From positions 62,001 through 126,000 of the forward strand of contig JAQENU010000001.1 in NCBI GenBank assembly GCA_027676805.1: a DNA stretch of 64,000 nucleotides, in the 5' to 3' direction. Position 1 is the stretch's first letter. Every line of letters begins with the position of its first letter. Below are positions 8,535 through 18,035 of the stretch, in pieces. The DNA is from Coprobacillaceae bacterium UN01-12pH3A (lineage in GTDB: Bacteria; Bacillota_I; Bacilli_A; Erysipelotrichales; Coprobacillaceae). The notes below the pieces were generated by a model. That model was given only the letters and a program-made list of their open reading frames with translations, did no database searches and was not told the DNA's origin. The translations under genes were made by a program, and so were the position numbers.

Positions 8535-9794
8535 CTACTCCCTTCCTTCCAACATATAGATCGTATCCAGCTTTACTTTTTTGCTCACTCGAATAATATC
8601 TTCTAAAGTCACCGCATTTAAACGATCAATGTATTGTTGATTGGTTTCTTCTTTATGTGTAATATCGCGGTTATAGCGCAGCGCAATGATATTTAATGCT
8701 TCATCGTCTGATTTCTTTAATGAATTTTCTAACATCACTTTCGTAATATCTAACAATTCCTGACTGACTTCTCCTCGCTGGATCTTTTCCAGTTCATTTT
8801 GAATCAGTTTTACAGTTTGATCATAATTTTTAGTTTCAATTCCGGCATTGACCAGCATAATTCCATTGAAAGCATCATAGCTTGAACTCACATAATAGCA
8901 TAAGCTGTGTTCTTCACGTACGACTTTAAATAATTGAGAATGGGCAAAACCGCCAAACATTCCATTAAATAAAGTAAACGCATAATGATCCGGGCTGGTA
9001 AAATCAGTATCAATCGTATACCCCATGTTTAACTTTGCCTGAACAATATCCTGTTTTTCTTTTACAACTAATACTTCTGTTTTATCTGACGTGAATATTG
9101 TGCTTGTCGCAATTTCCTGCTGTCTTTTAGGCAATTTAAAATTTTTAGAGAATACGTTTTCAAAACTTTCATCAATATCCCCTACGACATAAATATCAAA
9201 TACATCATTTTTTAAGCATTGCAGATAATAATCATATAACGCTTCGTTTGTGATCCCATCAATTTCATCTTCATAGCCGAAAGTACTGATGCCTAACGGT
9301 TGATTTTTACCCATTTCTTCAAATAAACGTTCTAAAGAATAAGAATATTTATCATCTTTTAACGCCTGCAGACGCCATTTAAATTCTTTTTTCTTTTGAT
9401 TGAACGTCACTTCATCAAAACGACCGTCTTTTGCATTGGGTGAAAACAACACATCACGAAACAATTCAATTTGTTTTGTCAAAAGATTTTCATCTTCCTT
9501 TAGATATTGTGAATCGATGCAGACGCTGGCAATCTGAATGACATGAGCCAGTCCTTTTGTCCCGATTGAGCTTGAAAAGCGAGCACCGTACAATTCCTCT
9601 AAGTAAGATGAAAAGCGGGCTACAGATGGCAGTTTTTCTGTTCCACCTGTAAACATAAAACTTAACAAGCTTCTTAGCGTTGTGGTTTCTCTGGTTAACG
9701 GAGCCGCCATTTTCAAAATAATCGTTACATTTTTAAATTTATTTATGGGAATCAGATGCAAACGATACCCGTCATACTCTATTACATTTTTCAT
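8535..9794 (-). CDS. ymfF: M16 family protein, YmfF-like (non-catalytic partner)
   Basis: 419 residues with an M16 fold. The position of the zinc motif reads LRSLLSFMFTGGTEK, with no HxxEH, so it cannot bind catalytic zinc in the usual way. The C-terminal half keeps the family wording (NGMFGGFAHSQLFKVVREEHSLCYYVSSSYD). It probably supplies the substrate-binding half for the YmfH-like subunit encoded next. GGAAGAGGTG precedes the ATG. It lies downstream of ftsK, after a terminator, as in Bacillus. Confidence 0.88.
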   Translation of the reverse strand: MKNVIEYDGYRLHLIPINKFKNVTIILKMAAPLTRETTTLRSLLSFMFTGGTEKLPSVARFSSYLEELYGARFSSSIGTKGLAHVIQIASVCIDSQYLKEDENLLTKQIELFRDVLFSPNAKDGRFDEVTFNQKKKEFKWRLQALKDDKYSYSLERLFEEMGKNQPLGISTFGYEDEIDGITNEALYDYYLQCLKNDVFDIYVVGDIDESFENVFSKNFKLPKRQQEIATSTIFTSDKTEVLVVKEKQDIVQAKLNMGYTIDTDFTSPDHYAFTLFNGMFGGFAHSQLFKVVREEHSLCYYVSSSYDAFNGIMLVNAGIETKNYDQTVKLIQNELEKIQRGEVSQELLDITKVMLENSLKKSDDEALNIIALRYNRDITHKEETNQQYIDRLNAVTLEDIIRVSKKVKLDTIYMLEGRE

Positions 9795-9864
9795 TTCAAC
9801 ACCTCTTCCATTATTGTAAGTATCTAAGTTTTTATTATACTCCCTTTTTTAAAAAAAGAAACTG

Positions 9865-9895
9865 TAATAAAAAAGAATAGCTCTTGTCTATTCTT
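9865..9895 (-). terminator. Terminator of ftsK/spoIIIE
   Basis: AAGAATAG/CTATTCTT stem with a seven-base loop and a TTTTTTATT tail, overlapping the ftsK stop codon. Confidence 0.85.
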
Positions 9896-12146
9896 CTTCC
9901 TGATATCCGCGGATCAGTACTTCTCTTGGCTTTGACCCAATTTGCGGTCCGATTACACCATCACTTTCTAATTGATCGATTAATCGAGCAGCTTTATTAT
10001 AACCAATTCTAAATTGACGCTGTAATAATGAAGCACTTGCCTTTTGAGCCGAGATGACAAATTCTCTTGCCATTTCATATTCTTCATCTTCCTGATCGTC
10101 ATAACTGCTGCCATTATTGACAGCAACTTTTAAATTTGTATACTTCTCATCATATTCTGCCGTCATTTGCTTTGTCACATGATAAACGATATTGCTGACT
10201 TCCTCATCCGAAACAAAGGCACCTTGCACACGTGTCGGATGACTGACTCCCATCGGAGAAAACAACATATCTCCTTTTCCTAAAAGCTTTTCTGCACCGG
10301 TTGTATCTAAAATAGTGCGCGAATCAATACTTGAAGAAACAGCAAAGGCGATTCTCGAAGGAATATTTGCCTTGATAACTCCCGTAATAACATCTGTTGA
10401 CGGACGCTGTGTCGCAACAATTAAATGAATACCGGCAGCACGTGCCATTTGAGAAATACGCATGATGCAGTCTTCTACTTCTTTGCTGGCAACCATCATC
10501 AGATCAGCCACCTCATCTAAAATAACGACGATAAACGGAAGAACTTCTGTTTTTTCTTCATCTTCTTTAAGCTGATTGTTTTTCTCTTTAGCAAAGGCAT
10601 TATATCCGGCTATGTTTCTTACGTTATGACGAGCAAACAAATCATAGCGGCGCTCCATTTCTTCCACGATCATACGCAAAGCTACTGCCGCCTTTTTAGG
10701 ATCAGTAACAACAGGGGCTAATAAATGGGCAATGCCGTTATAATTTGTCAATTCCACCTTTTTAGGATCGACTAATAATAATTTCACCTCATCCGGACGT
10801 GCTCTCATCAAAATACTGCAAATGATCGTATTGACACAAACAGATTTCCCAGACCCAGTCGCTCCGGCGATCAAAAGATGGGGCATTTTATTCAATTCCG
10901 CATAGATAGAATTTCCTGTAACATCCTTCCCTAATGGGACCAGTAATTTACTGTCATTATATTTTTGCGGAATGTCTGTAAATACTTCTCTAAAGGTGAC
11001 CGTATTGGCTTCTAAATTAGGGATTTCTACCCCTACTGCTGATTTTCCCGGAATCGGTGCTTCAATACGAATATCCTTGGCTGCCAATGCCATTTTAATG
11101 TCATCTTGCAATTGCAGAATTTTATTAACTCTCGTTCCCGTTTCTAAAGTAAGTTCATATTTAGTAACCGAAGGTCCTATGAAAATATTTTTAACAGAGG
11201 CATTCACACCAAATTCTTTTAAAACCATAATAAGCTTAGAAGCATTATCAGTCGCATTTTGACTTGCCATTTTATTGTTTCGCTTATTTGCCGCACCTTT
11301 TAACAAAGATAAAGGCGGATAACGATAATGATCTAAGCTTTTCACTGTTGAGGTATCGTTATGAATAATCGGCGGCTCCGTCTTATTTTGTTCTGGAACG
11401 ATGGTTTCTTTTGCCACAGGGGCTTCAATCGGTTCCGGAATTTGACTGACACGAATGATTTCCAGCGGTTCTTCCTCTTCATCATCCATCAATGGTTTAG
11501 GGATTTTTTTATCAGCAAACACTTTTTCTGGAAAGAAAGGACTTTTTTTCTTTTCTTTTTTTCTTTCCTTAGTTGTTTGAATCATTTGCTGGTAATGCTT
11601 CACCTGCTTATTTTTAAACTGATCGACTTTTTTACGATGGCGCAGATAGATGCGTCCGCCTAATAAAGCAAGCCCTACTGCAATCAATAAGCCGCTGGCA
11701 ATCAAAGAGCCGATATAATCAAACAGCATGCTGAAGCAGCCGTAAATTAGAGCACCGATCAAGCCGCCACGAATGATGGTGTCCTGACTGAAAAACAAAT
11801 TGATAACATCTGTTCCCTTAATAGCGTGATCGCTGGGAATGGATGCCAATGTCAGCATTGCCAGTAAAATTAAATAAACACCCACTGCTTCCGGAGAAGC
11901 AAATTTAGGAAATTTTAAATTCACAAAAAAGTATCCACAAGCAATCAGCAGCAGACCATAAACAATTCCCGCAAAATTGCCAAAAAAATAGACAAAAACA
12001 TAATCCATATAAACGCCGACAATTCCTAGTTTCAAACAAGATACGATCAATAGGAATGCCACTAGGATGGTTAGGATTCGATATTGTAATTGTTCACTGA
12101 AAAAAGATTCATCTTCTTTTTTCTTTCTTTTCTTTGTTGTTGCCAT
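9888..12146 (-). CDS. ftsK: FtsK/SpoIIIE DNA translocase
   Basis: Septum-located motor that pumps chromosomal DNA at division and, in spore formers, into the forespore. About 752 residues. The N-terminus has a cluster of membrane helices (about residues 20-190). A variable acidic/proline linker follows, then the RecA-like motor with Walker [17 protein letters not shown] (about residue 425) and Walker [13 protein letters not shown]. The C-terminal gamma winged helix ends in [20 protein letters not shown] at 12146 is chosen because GGAGGG precedes it; the longer in-frame ATG lies inside a TATAAT box. Gene order dapA-RNase J-ftsK is that of Bacillus spoIIIE. Confidence 0.95.
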   Translation of the reverse strand: MATTKKRKKKEDESFFSEQLQYRILTILVAFLLIVSCLKLGIVGVYMDYVFVYFFGNFAGIVYGLLLIACGYFFVNLKFPKFASPEAVGVYLILLAMLTLASIPSDHAIKGTDVINLFFSQDTIIRGGLIGALIYGCFSMLFDYIGSLIASGLLIAVGLALLGGRIYLRHRKKVDQFKNKQVKHYQQMIQTTKERKKEKKKSPFFPEKVFADKKIPKPLMDDEEEEPLEIIRVSQIPEPIEAPVAKETIVPEQNKTEPPIIHNDTSTVKSLDHYRYPPLSLLKGAANKRNNKMASQNATDNASKLIMVLKEFGVNASVKNIFIGPSVTKYELTLETGTRVNKILQLQDDIKMALAAKDIRIEAPIPGKSAVGVEIPNLEANTVTFREVFTDIPQKYNDSKLLVPLGKDVTGNSIYAELNKMPHLLIAGATGSGKSVCVNTIICSILMRARPDEVKLLLVDPKKVELTNYNGIAHLLAPVVTDPKKAAVALRMIVEEMERRYDLFARHNVRNIAGYNAFAKEKNNQLKEDEEKTEVLPFIVVILDEVADLMMVASKEVEDCIMRISQMARAAGIHLIVATQRPSTDVITGVIKANIPSRIAFAVSSSIDSRTILDTTGAEKLLGKGDMLFSPMGVSHPTRVQGAFVSDEEVSNIVYHVTKQMTAEYDEKYTNLKVAVNNGSSYDDQEDEEYEMAREFVISAQKASASLLQRQFRIGYNKAARLIDQLESDGVIGPQIGSKPREVLIRGYQEEE

Positions 12147-12165
12147 ATCATCCCTCCACTTTGTC

Positions 12166-12194
12166 ATTATAGCAAATCCATGCCTCTAATGAAA
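12166..12194 (-). promoter_or_regulatory. Probable ftsK promoter
   Basis: Minus strand TTTCAT, 17-base spacer, TATAAT, ending about 20 bases before the ftsK start. The -35 is weak. It explains why the upstream ATG should not be used as the start. Confidence 0.45.
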
Positions 12195-12219
12195 GAAAAA
12201 AAGCAAGGAGTCCTTGCTT
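12193..12219 (-). terminator. Terminator of the RNase J gene
   Basis: AAGCAAGG/CCTTGCTT stem, three-base loop, seven T on the minus strand. Confidence 0.85.
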
Positions 12220-13906
12220 ATATTTCAATTACGATTGGCAAAATAACAGGTTTTTTGCCGGTTTGCTTCACAATATATTTGTAAGCTTTATCTTTAATCA
12301 TCTGACGGATATCAGCGACATCTACATCACTGTTTGTCTGATTTTCAGTCATTGTGTCTTCGGCAATCTTCAAGATTCCTTTGACAACATGTTCAGAGTC
12401 TTTCAAATAAACAAAGCCACGTGTCTGTACATCGGTATTGGCAGCAATTTCGCGCTTATCGTTTATTGTCATTCCGATAATCACAACCCCATCATTTGAC
12501 AGCTGAATACGATCATCGATAACTTTCATTCCAACATCACCGACACCGATTCCATCAATCATGACATCTTCAATTTCATAATATTCACGGGCATGCTGGA
12601 GTTGTCCGTCTTTAAATGTGATTTCTTCTCCATTATCCATGATAATAACGTTTTCTTCCGGCAGTCCGCTTTCTTTAGCGACAGCCGCATTAGCGATAAA
12701 ATGCTGATACTCTCCGCGAATCGGGATATAGTATTTCGGATGGAAAATCTGCAGCATCACTTTCAAGTCTTCGATAGATGCATGCATGCTTGATAAATCT
12801 TTGTTTTTAAAGATATAGATCTTTGCATCTGTTTTATACAATTCATTTTGTGCTTTAGTTGCAATCTTTTCAGTTCCAGGCACAACCGGAGAAACAACAA
12901 TAAACGTATCTTTTTCATTGATTTTCAGCATTTCATCTCCACCATCAATAATATCCGAAATATCATGATAGATGCGAGTTGGACGTCCTGTCAGCAATAC
13001 CACTAACTGATCATCAATATCCGGTCTGCCGATCTGTGATTTAAAGGCAATATTTTCTTTAGGAATTTCAATGACCGCCTTTTTCAGCTGATTGCCCATA
13101 CGCACGATTGAGTTGGTATTATCATATTTATCACGTCCGTAGAAAACGATCTTACGATTATATCTTTTTGTTAACTCAATGATTTCTTTTGTTCTAAAGA
13201 TATTTTGGGCATAAGATGCCACGATGATTCTTCCGGTTGCATCTTCGAAAATCGGATCGATTTTATCTTTGATCTTGTGTTTAGGCGACGTATACCCGGG
13301 CTTTTGCGCATAGCTGGATTCACACAACAACGCCAAAACGCCTTTGCTGCCAATCTCCATCATAGTTTGAATATCGGTCTTAAATCCGCTCGGTGCTCCA
13401 AAATCGATGATGAATTCACCAGCATGGACGATATATCCTTCCGAAGTTTCAAAAGCAATTCCGATCGATCCCGGAATAGAATGGGTTACAGGGAAGAATT
13501 TAATATGCACTCCCGCAACATCAATATCGCTTTTTCTTCTGACACGCACAATATCTGCCGTAATGCGTGTACGATTTAATCGGTTATGCTGTTCGATCAT
13601 CTCCACAATTAAATCGGCAGTTAATGTCGGCGCATAAACCTTTACTGAAATTTGTTCTAACAAATAAGGTAAAGCTGCCATCGTATCATCATGACCATGT
13701 GTGATAAAGATCCCGGCAATCTGATCTTTTCTTTCTTTTAGGTAATCAAAGCTTGGAATTATGATATCGACCCCTAGTTTTTCTGATTCCGGAAATCTAA
13801 ATCCTGCATCAATAATAAATAATTTCTCATTTATATTAATGACATACATATTCTTTCCCATTTCCGCTTGGCCACCGAGCGGCAGGATTTTCACTACATC
13901 ATTCAT
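12218..13906 (-). CDS. rnjB: RNase J family protein with degenerate active site (RNase J2-like)
   Basis: 562-residue metallo-beta-lactamase/beta-CASP protein of RNase J type, with LPLGGQAEMGKNMYVI at the N-terminus and all domains in order. The usual HxHxDH metal motif is HGHDDT (residues 70-75), so the last histidine is threonine. The usual TGDF aspartate is glutamate (HAGEFIIDF). NIHR is NIFR, and PVHGEYR is PIRGEY with arginine at 397. It is therefore probably a poor or dead nuclease. In Bacillus the weakly active paralogue RNase J2 (ymfA/rnjB) also lies between dapA and spoIIIE, so this is most likely its equivalent, partnering an RNase J1 elsewhere. Confidence 0.9.
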   Translation of the reverse strand: MNDVVKILPLGGQAEMGKNMYVININEKLFIIDAGFRFPESEKLGVDIIIPSFDYLKERKDQIAGIFITHGHDDTMAALPYLLEQISVKVYAPTLTADLIVEMIEQHNRLNRTRITADIVRVRRKSDIDVAGVHIKFFPVTHSIPGSIGIAFETSEGYIVHAGEFIIDFGAPSGFKTDIQTMMEIGSKGVLALLCESSYAQKPGYTSPKHKIKDKIDPIFEDATGRIIVASYAQNIFRTKEIIELTKRYNRKIVFYGRDKYDNTNSIVRMGNQLKKAVIEIPKENIAFKSQIGRPDIDDQLVVLLTGRPTRIYHDISDIIDGGDEMLKINEKDTFIVVSPVVPGTEKIATKAQNELYKTDAKIYIFKNKDLSSMHASIEDLKVMLQIFHPKYYIPIRGEYQHFIANAAVAKESGLPEENVIIMDNGEEITFKDGQLQHAREYYEIEDVMIDGIGVGDVGMKVIDDRIQLSNDGVVIIGMTINDKREIAANTDVQTRGFVYLKDSEHVVKGILKIAEDTMTENQTNSDVDVADIRQMIKDKAYKYIVKQTGKKPVILPIVIEI

Positions 13907-13983
13907 TTATTATATTCACTCCTTATAAAATTTTTGTCACATATATTTTATTATACATGAAATAAGGAGGAATTAAAACGAAA

Positions 13984-14838
13984 TTACAAATTATTCACCA
14001 AACGTTTTAGTTTTTTCTCAGTTTCTTCACTTACCGGACACATGGGTAGACGCAGAATATTTTCAATATAGCCATCAATCGACAACATATACTTAATCGG
14101 ACCTGGGGAGGCTTCAATAAAAACATACTGGGCAAAATTCTTAATGAAATCATCCTGCAATTCCAGATTCATTTGATATTCATAGTCCTTCATGAACTGT
14201 TCAAGCTTAGGATAGATCATATGACTGCTGACGGAAATAACGCCGTCCATTCCATAATCCAGCCCTTCTTTTAAAGTTCCGTCTTCTCCGCTTAAAATCA
14301 AAAAATGGGGATATGCCTCTTTTATTTGTGCAACCATCTCAAAATTATGGCTGGCATGCTTCAAGCCGATCAGGTTCTGATGCTTCTTTAAAAGCTGGAG
14401 CATCGTATCTGCTTTAATTTCCACTCCGCAGCGGCTTGGTACATTATAAATAATAATATTTTTATCTGTACTGCTTAACAGCAAATCAAAATGCTTAAAC
14501 AGTCCTACTTGTGATGGCTTATTATAATAAGGCACCACAACCATTAAAGCATCCACCTCTTTATTTTCAAAATATTTTAATTGCTTCAGCACCTCTGCTG
14601 TATCATTTCCGGAAATCCCCATAATGATCGAGCAGTCTTTTGCCTGGCGAATCACAAAATCTAATATCTGTTCTTTTTCTGACAAACTTAAAGTAGGCGC
14701 TTCGGCTGTGGTTCCACAGACAACGAAGCCCCTTTCTCCTTCACGAATCAATTTAGCGATAACATTTTCCAATCCGTTAAAATCAATCTGACCTTGCTGG
14801 TTAAATGGTGTGATCAGTGCCGTATAAATAGCTTTCAT
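13984..14838 (-). CDS. dapA: 4-hydroxy-tetrahydrodipicolinate synthase
   Basis: Aldolase that condenses pyruvate with aspartate semialdehyde, giving the precursor of lysine, diaminopimelate and dipicolinic acid. 284 residues. Key residues: CGTTAEAPTLS (substrate loop threonines), tyrosine in IIIYNVPSRCGVE, and the Schiff-base lysine in LIGLKHAS (normally GIKEAS). It starts directly after the dpaB stop (TAAATG) without an obvious Shine-Dalgarno, so it is likely translationally coupled. Its location in the DPA operon suggests that it supplies substrate for spore DPA. Confidence 0.93.
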   Translation of the reverse strand: MKAIYTALITPFNQQGQIDFNGLENVIAKLIREGERGFVVCGTTAEAPTLSLSEKEQILDFVIRQAKDCSIIMGISGNDTAEVLKQLKYFENKEVDALMVVVPYYNKPSQVGLFKHFDLLLSSTDKNIIIYNVPSRCGVEIKADTMLQLLKKHQNLIGLKHASHNFEMVAQIKEAYPHFLILSGEDGTLKEGLDYGMDGVISVSSHMIYPKLEQFMKDYEYQMNLELQDDFIKNFAQYVFIEASPGPIKYMLSIDGYIENILRLPMCPVSEETEKKLKRLVNNL

Positions 14839-15420
14839 TTAAAATGAAATAATAACAGGCTGATATTGTTCGTTATTTAATGCGCTGATGCAAGTTGGCA
14901 CTAACTGGTTTGGATCGCACACCATACTGTTTGGTTTTTTAACCGGGTCATCTTGACCAAATGGAATAAAGAAGATATGTTTCGTGTTCATCAGTTTCAT
15001 AATATTGGTTCCGCTGTTCCCTAATGCATCATTGGTAAAAATTCCTAATACGACTGGATGCAGATTTCTTAATGTTGCTTTAATTGCCATGACTAAAGCA
15101 TTGTCGCACAACCCGTTGGCAAGCTTTGCCATCGTATTTGCACTGCAAGGCAAAACGACAATGAGATCTAATGGATCTTTCGGTCCGAATTGTTCCGCTT
15201 CCTGAATCGTTGTCACAATTTTATGACCGGTGATTTCTTCCATTTGCTCTCTGACGTCTTTCGCATCCATAAAACGACTGTCTTCTTCATAGACCATGCC
15301 GCTCATGATGCAGTATAGATCGGCTCCGGTTTCTTTTAAAGCACGAATCGCTTTTAGTGATGCTTCCAGTGAACAAAAAGATCCACTCATCCCGATTCCG
15401 ATTTTCTTTCCTGCTAACAT
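14839..15420 (-). CDS. dpaB: Dipicolinate synthase subunit B (SpoVFB)
   Basis: Flavoprotein subunit of spore dipicolinate synthase, 193 residues, in the Dfp/flavoprotein family. GIGMSGSFCSLEASLKAIRAL opens the nucleotide-binding fold. VVLPCSANTMAKLANGLCDNALVMAIKATLRNLHPVVL is typical of flavin-dependent SpoVFB. It acts in the mother cell with DpaA. Its start overlaps the end of dpaA and has an AGGAGGGG site. Confidence 0.94.
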   Translation of the reverse strand: MLAGKKIGIGMSGSFCSLEASLKAIRALKETGADLYCIMSGMVYEEDSRFMDAKDVREQMEEITGHKIVTTIQEAEQFGPKDPLDLIVVLPCSANTMAKLANGLCDNALVMAIKATLRNLHPVVLGIFTNDALGNSGTNIMKLMNTKHIFFIPFGQDDPVKKPNSMVCDPNQLVPTCISALNNEQYQPVIISF

Positions 15421-16205
15421 TCTGTTCCCCTCCTATAAATAAAATCAGCGATCATCTTACCCGCTTCCTTATAGCCGTATTGACTAGGCAGACCCGGTAA
15501 AATATAATCGTGCAAATGACTGGCACACTCATGATGGTAGCCATATGGGAAAGAAGAAATATCAAATAAATAAATGGATTTATCTAAGTTTTTTACAGTT
15601 TCTTCCTGCATTGCTTCGTGGGGTGCGGTATTCACGATAATATCGATCGGTCGTTTCAGCAGGTCATCCTCGCTGATGATTTCAAAGCCGTCCTTTTGTG
15701 CCGCTTCGATGGCATCCGGATCTTTTTCAATCACTAAAATAGCGGACTGCAATGCCGATAATTTATTGGCAATACTCTTTCCGCAATGTCCGTAACCGAT
15801 GACGCATGTTGTTGAATTTTCTAAAGTATATGGTCTTTTCTGAATAATTTCACTGATGGTGCCTTCTGCTGTTAAGATTGCATTTTTATTGATAATCTCT
15901 TCTTCTTTCATCAAGGTGATTAAAGAAAAATGATATTTTTCCTGCAGTTTATTTAATACCGGATTGTTTTTCCCTGTATAAATAATCGTTTTAGGATCCA
16001 GCTTTTCAAAAAATGTCTCATCCAAATGACAGTAATAGCCATGGCTGGTTCCTTTCAAGGATTCATTCAATCCGTTAAATCCAAGCAATACAAAATCTAA
16101 TTCTTTTGCCCATGTCAGCGTTTCATACAGTGTACAGCCTTTTTTAACTAATTCCATTTCTGTATACGATAAACGCTGATCATCATTCAATATATAACCT
16201 TTCAT
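15414..16205 (-). CDS. dpaA: Dipicolinate synthase subunit A (SpoVFA)
   Basis: NAD(P)-binding subunit of dipicolinate synthase, 263 residues, slightly shorter than the Bacillus protein (about 297). The Rossmann fold is visible in VIGYGHCGKSIANKLSALQSAILVIEKDPD. A second block, IIVNTAPHEAMQEE, and the C-terminal LPGLPSQYGYKEAGKMIADFIYR match the family. It makes DPA in the mother cell for spore core dehydration. GAAAGGGGG precedes the ATG. It heads the dpaA-dpaB-dapA unit behind a sigma-K-like promoter. Confidence 0.93.
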   Translation of the reverse strand: MKGYILNDDQRLSYTEMELVKKGCTLYETLTWAKELDFVLLGFNGLNESLKGTSHGYYCHLDETFFEKLDPKTIIYTGKNNPVLNKLQEKYHFSLITLMKEEEIINKNAILTAEGTISEIIQKRPYTLENSTTCVIGYGHCGKSIANKLSALQSAILVIEKDPDAIEAAQKDGFEIISEDDLLKRPIDIIVNTAPHEAMQEETVKNLDKSIYLFDISSFPYGYHHECASHLHDYILPGLPSQYGYKEAGKMIADFIYRRGTEC

Positions 16206-16223
16206 TTTATTCCCCCTTTCATC

Positions 16224-16253
16224 TATTTATATGCGTCGATAAAGGGCATGTGC
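16224..16253 (-). promoter_or_regulatory. Candidate mother-cell (sigma-K/sigma-E type) promoter of dpaAB-dapA
   Basis: Minus strand GCAC, 16-base spacer, CATATAAATA. This resembles the AC-rich -35 and CATA...TA -10 of sporulation mother-cell sigma factors. The Bacillus spoVF operon is known to be sigma-K dependent. There is no good sigma-A promoter in the same gap. Confidence 0.5.
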
Positions 16254-16255
16254 AT

Positions 16256-16558
16256 TTAAACTTGCAGACATTGTCTTAATAAACAGCCTACAAGCTCTAA
16301 TAAATAAGGATGTATTTCATACAGGTAATACTTAACTTTTTCAGAACTCATCACTCCGTTTTCATTGATGCGATACACCATTGAAATGAAGATGGCCGGC
16401 TCTGCTTCTTTTGCTCCTATTTTTATTTCATACATAAACAAAAAGGCGTTATCTTCGTTGATAATTTCTAAGTCGGCAAATACCTTCAATGCTTGAATAT
16501 CGGTAATATCTTGCTGTAAATGTGCATTTAATGTAATTAATGTAATGTTTTCTTTCAT
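16256..16558 (-). CDS. Hypothetical small protein
   Basis: About 100 residues, not recognised. No membrane segment; mixed alpha/beta with the wording FLFMYEIKIGAKEAEPAIFISMVYRI, which suggests a beta-sheet core. The start at 16558 is chosen because GGAGGAG precedes it, giving four residues less than the longest frame. It lies between the cysteine desulfidase terminator and the dpaA promoter, which overlaps its stop region. A role in sporulation is possible but unproven. Confidence 0.6.
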   Translation of the reverse strand: MKENITLITLNAHLQQDITDIQALKVFADLEIINEDNAFLFMYEIKIGAKEAEPAIFISMVYRINENGVMSSEKVKYYLYEIHPYLLELVGCLLRQCLQV

Positions 16559-16602
16559 AATCTCCTCCATTAATACATAGACAAAAGATTAAGAAAAAAT
16601 AC

Positions 16603-16637
16603 TAAAAAAAGATCACGCTATTTTTCAAGCATGATCT
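16603..16637 (-). terminator. Terminator of the cysteine desulfidase gene
   Basis: AGATCATGC/GCGTGATCT stem (one wobble) with a ten-base loop and seven T on the minus strand. Confidence 0.8.
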
Positions 16638-17892
16638 CTAAAATTTCATGATCAGTGACTTTCATTCCTTCTTTACCGATTCTGCCGATCGCCTGGATCG
16701 TATTTTCAATCGATTCTTTTAAAATGCCGTCACACGTATTATAAGCACAGTTTTTCATTGCCAGATAATGTGCCATCATCGCTGCATCAATCGCCGTTGC
16801 TATCTTTACCGCACAAGATGCCTTCGCTCCATCACAAACGATTCCCGGAATATTTGCCAGCGTATTGCGGATGGTCATATCGATTTGCGCCAATGTTCCG
16901 CCGGATAAATAAGTGATCCCTGCCCCACTGGCACAGCCTGCACAAACAGCGCCGCAAAACGCAGATAAACGTCCGATCCCCGTCTTTTGATGAATCGTTA
17001 CTAGATTAGAAAACACCAAGCCACGATATAACTGTTCCGCACTCATTTGATGATAGCGAGCATATACGATAATCGGAACTGAAGAAGTGATCCCCTGATT
17101 TCCGCTTCCCGAATTTGTTACGACAGGCAGTGAGCACCCTGACATACGAGCTTCAGATGCAGAGGCAGTATACGCCTTCATCAGCGTTAAGACATCTTTG
17201 TCCGGATAGTTTTCCATCAGCATCTTCCCGATACCTACGCCATATTCCCCTTTCAAGCCTTCTTCAGCAATCGCCATATTATATGCAATCTGCTTATCAA
17301 GCATTTCCTGAACATCTTCAATCTTTACCGTATTAGCAAATTCAAAGATGCCGCAGATGTTTAAAACCGAACGATCTGCCAGTACTCCTAAATATTTGCT
17401 TTCTTCCTGCTTTGTTTCAAACAATACTTCTTTATCCTTAATAATTTTAGTGATATTAGTATGTGTATCTTTAATTTCCACAAATGCTTCGTGTTCATCT
17501 GCTGTTGCAAACACTTGAATATGTAAAGGAGTCAAAGATTCCAGCAGCTCTACTTTGCAGTAATCCGTATTCAGCAGCTGTTTTGCTTTGCTGATCTGAT
17601 CCTTGTTTACCGTATTGATAACCTCTAAACGCTTTGAGGCATCTCCCGCCAGCACCCCGATAACAGCACTTGCTTCGATCCCCACTAAATGTCCGGTATT
17701 TGGCACAGTCACACACTTTGCATTTTTAACGATATTCCCACTGCATCTAACAACCAAACGTGTCGGCAGCTGTCCCAGCACTTCTTTAGCTTTTGCACAG
17801 GCATAGGCAATCGCAATCGGTTCTGTACACCCCATTGCCGGAACGAGTTCTTCTTTTAATATTTGAATGTATTCTTGATAGTTTTCTTGCAT
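16618..17892 (-). CDS. cyuA: L-cysteine desulfidase family protein (UPF0597, CdsB/CyuA-like)
   Basis: 424-residue Fe-S enzyme of the serine dehydratase-alpha-like/UPF0597 family; characterised members break down L-cysteine to pyruvate, ammonia and sulfide. Signatures: PAMGCTEPIAIAYA at the N-terminus, SGCSLPVVTNSGSGNQGITSSVP around residue 250, and the cysteine-rich AFCGAVCAGCASGAG and CDGAKASCAVKIA segments that supply cluster ligands. AAGGAGAAGG precedes the ATG. It has a clear sigma-A promoter, is divergent from a MATE exporter, and has a pair of AAACGTTT motifs in the shared gap. Substrate assignment is by family only. Confidence 0.85.
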   Translation of the reverse strand: MQENYQEYIQILKEELVPAMGCTEPIAIAYACAKAKEVLGQLPTRLVVRCSGNIVKNAKCVTVPNTGHLVGIEASAVIGVLAGDASKRLEVINTVNKDQISKAKQLLNTDYCKVELLESLTPLHIQVFATADEHEAFVEIKDTHTNITKIIKDKEVLFETKQEESKYLGVLADRSVLNICGIFEFANTVKIEDVQEMLDKQIAYNMAIAEEGLKGEYGVGIGKMLMENYPDKDVLTLMKAYTASASEARMSGCSLPVVTNSGSGNQGITSSVPIIVYARYHQMSAEQLYRGLVFSNLVTIHQKTGIGRLSAFCGAVCAGCASGAGITYLSGGTLAQIDMTIRNTLANIPGIVCDGAKASCAVKIATAIDAAMMAHYLAMKNCAYNTCDGILKESIENTIQAIGRIGKEGMKVTDHEILEIMLEK

Positions 17893-17913
17893 AATCCTTC
17901 TCCTTTATTAGAC

Positions 17914-17942
17914 ATTCTACCTAATCTAAACTATACATTCAA
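17914..17942 (-). promoter_or_regulatory. Sigma-A promoter of cyuA
   Basis: Minus strand TTGAAT, 17-base spacer, TAGAAT, about 20 bases before the start codon. Good spacing and box match. Confidence 0.65.
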
Positions 17943-17950
17943 CCCTATTT

Positions 17951-17989
17951 AAACGTTTCACTATTTTTAATTTATGAAAAAAACGTTTT
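17951..17989. promoter_or_regulatory. Candidate operator pair AAACGTTT / AAAACGTTTT
   Basis: Two palindromes centred 30 bases (about three helical turns) apart at 17951-17958 and 17980-17989, upstream of the cyuA -35 and within the MATE promoter region. Confidence 0.4.
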
Positions 17990-18035
17990 ATCCAAACTTT
18001 CTATATTAGACTAGTCTTTATATGGGGGAATTATT

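Noticed and set aside
12147..12167. Seven-residue N-terminal extension of FtsK
   Set aside because: Its ATG lies inside a TATAAT box, and the ATG at 12146 has a well-placed GGAGGG.
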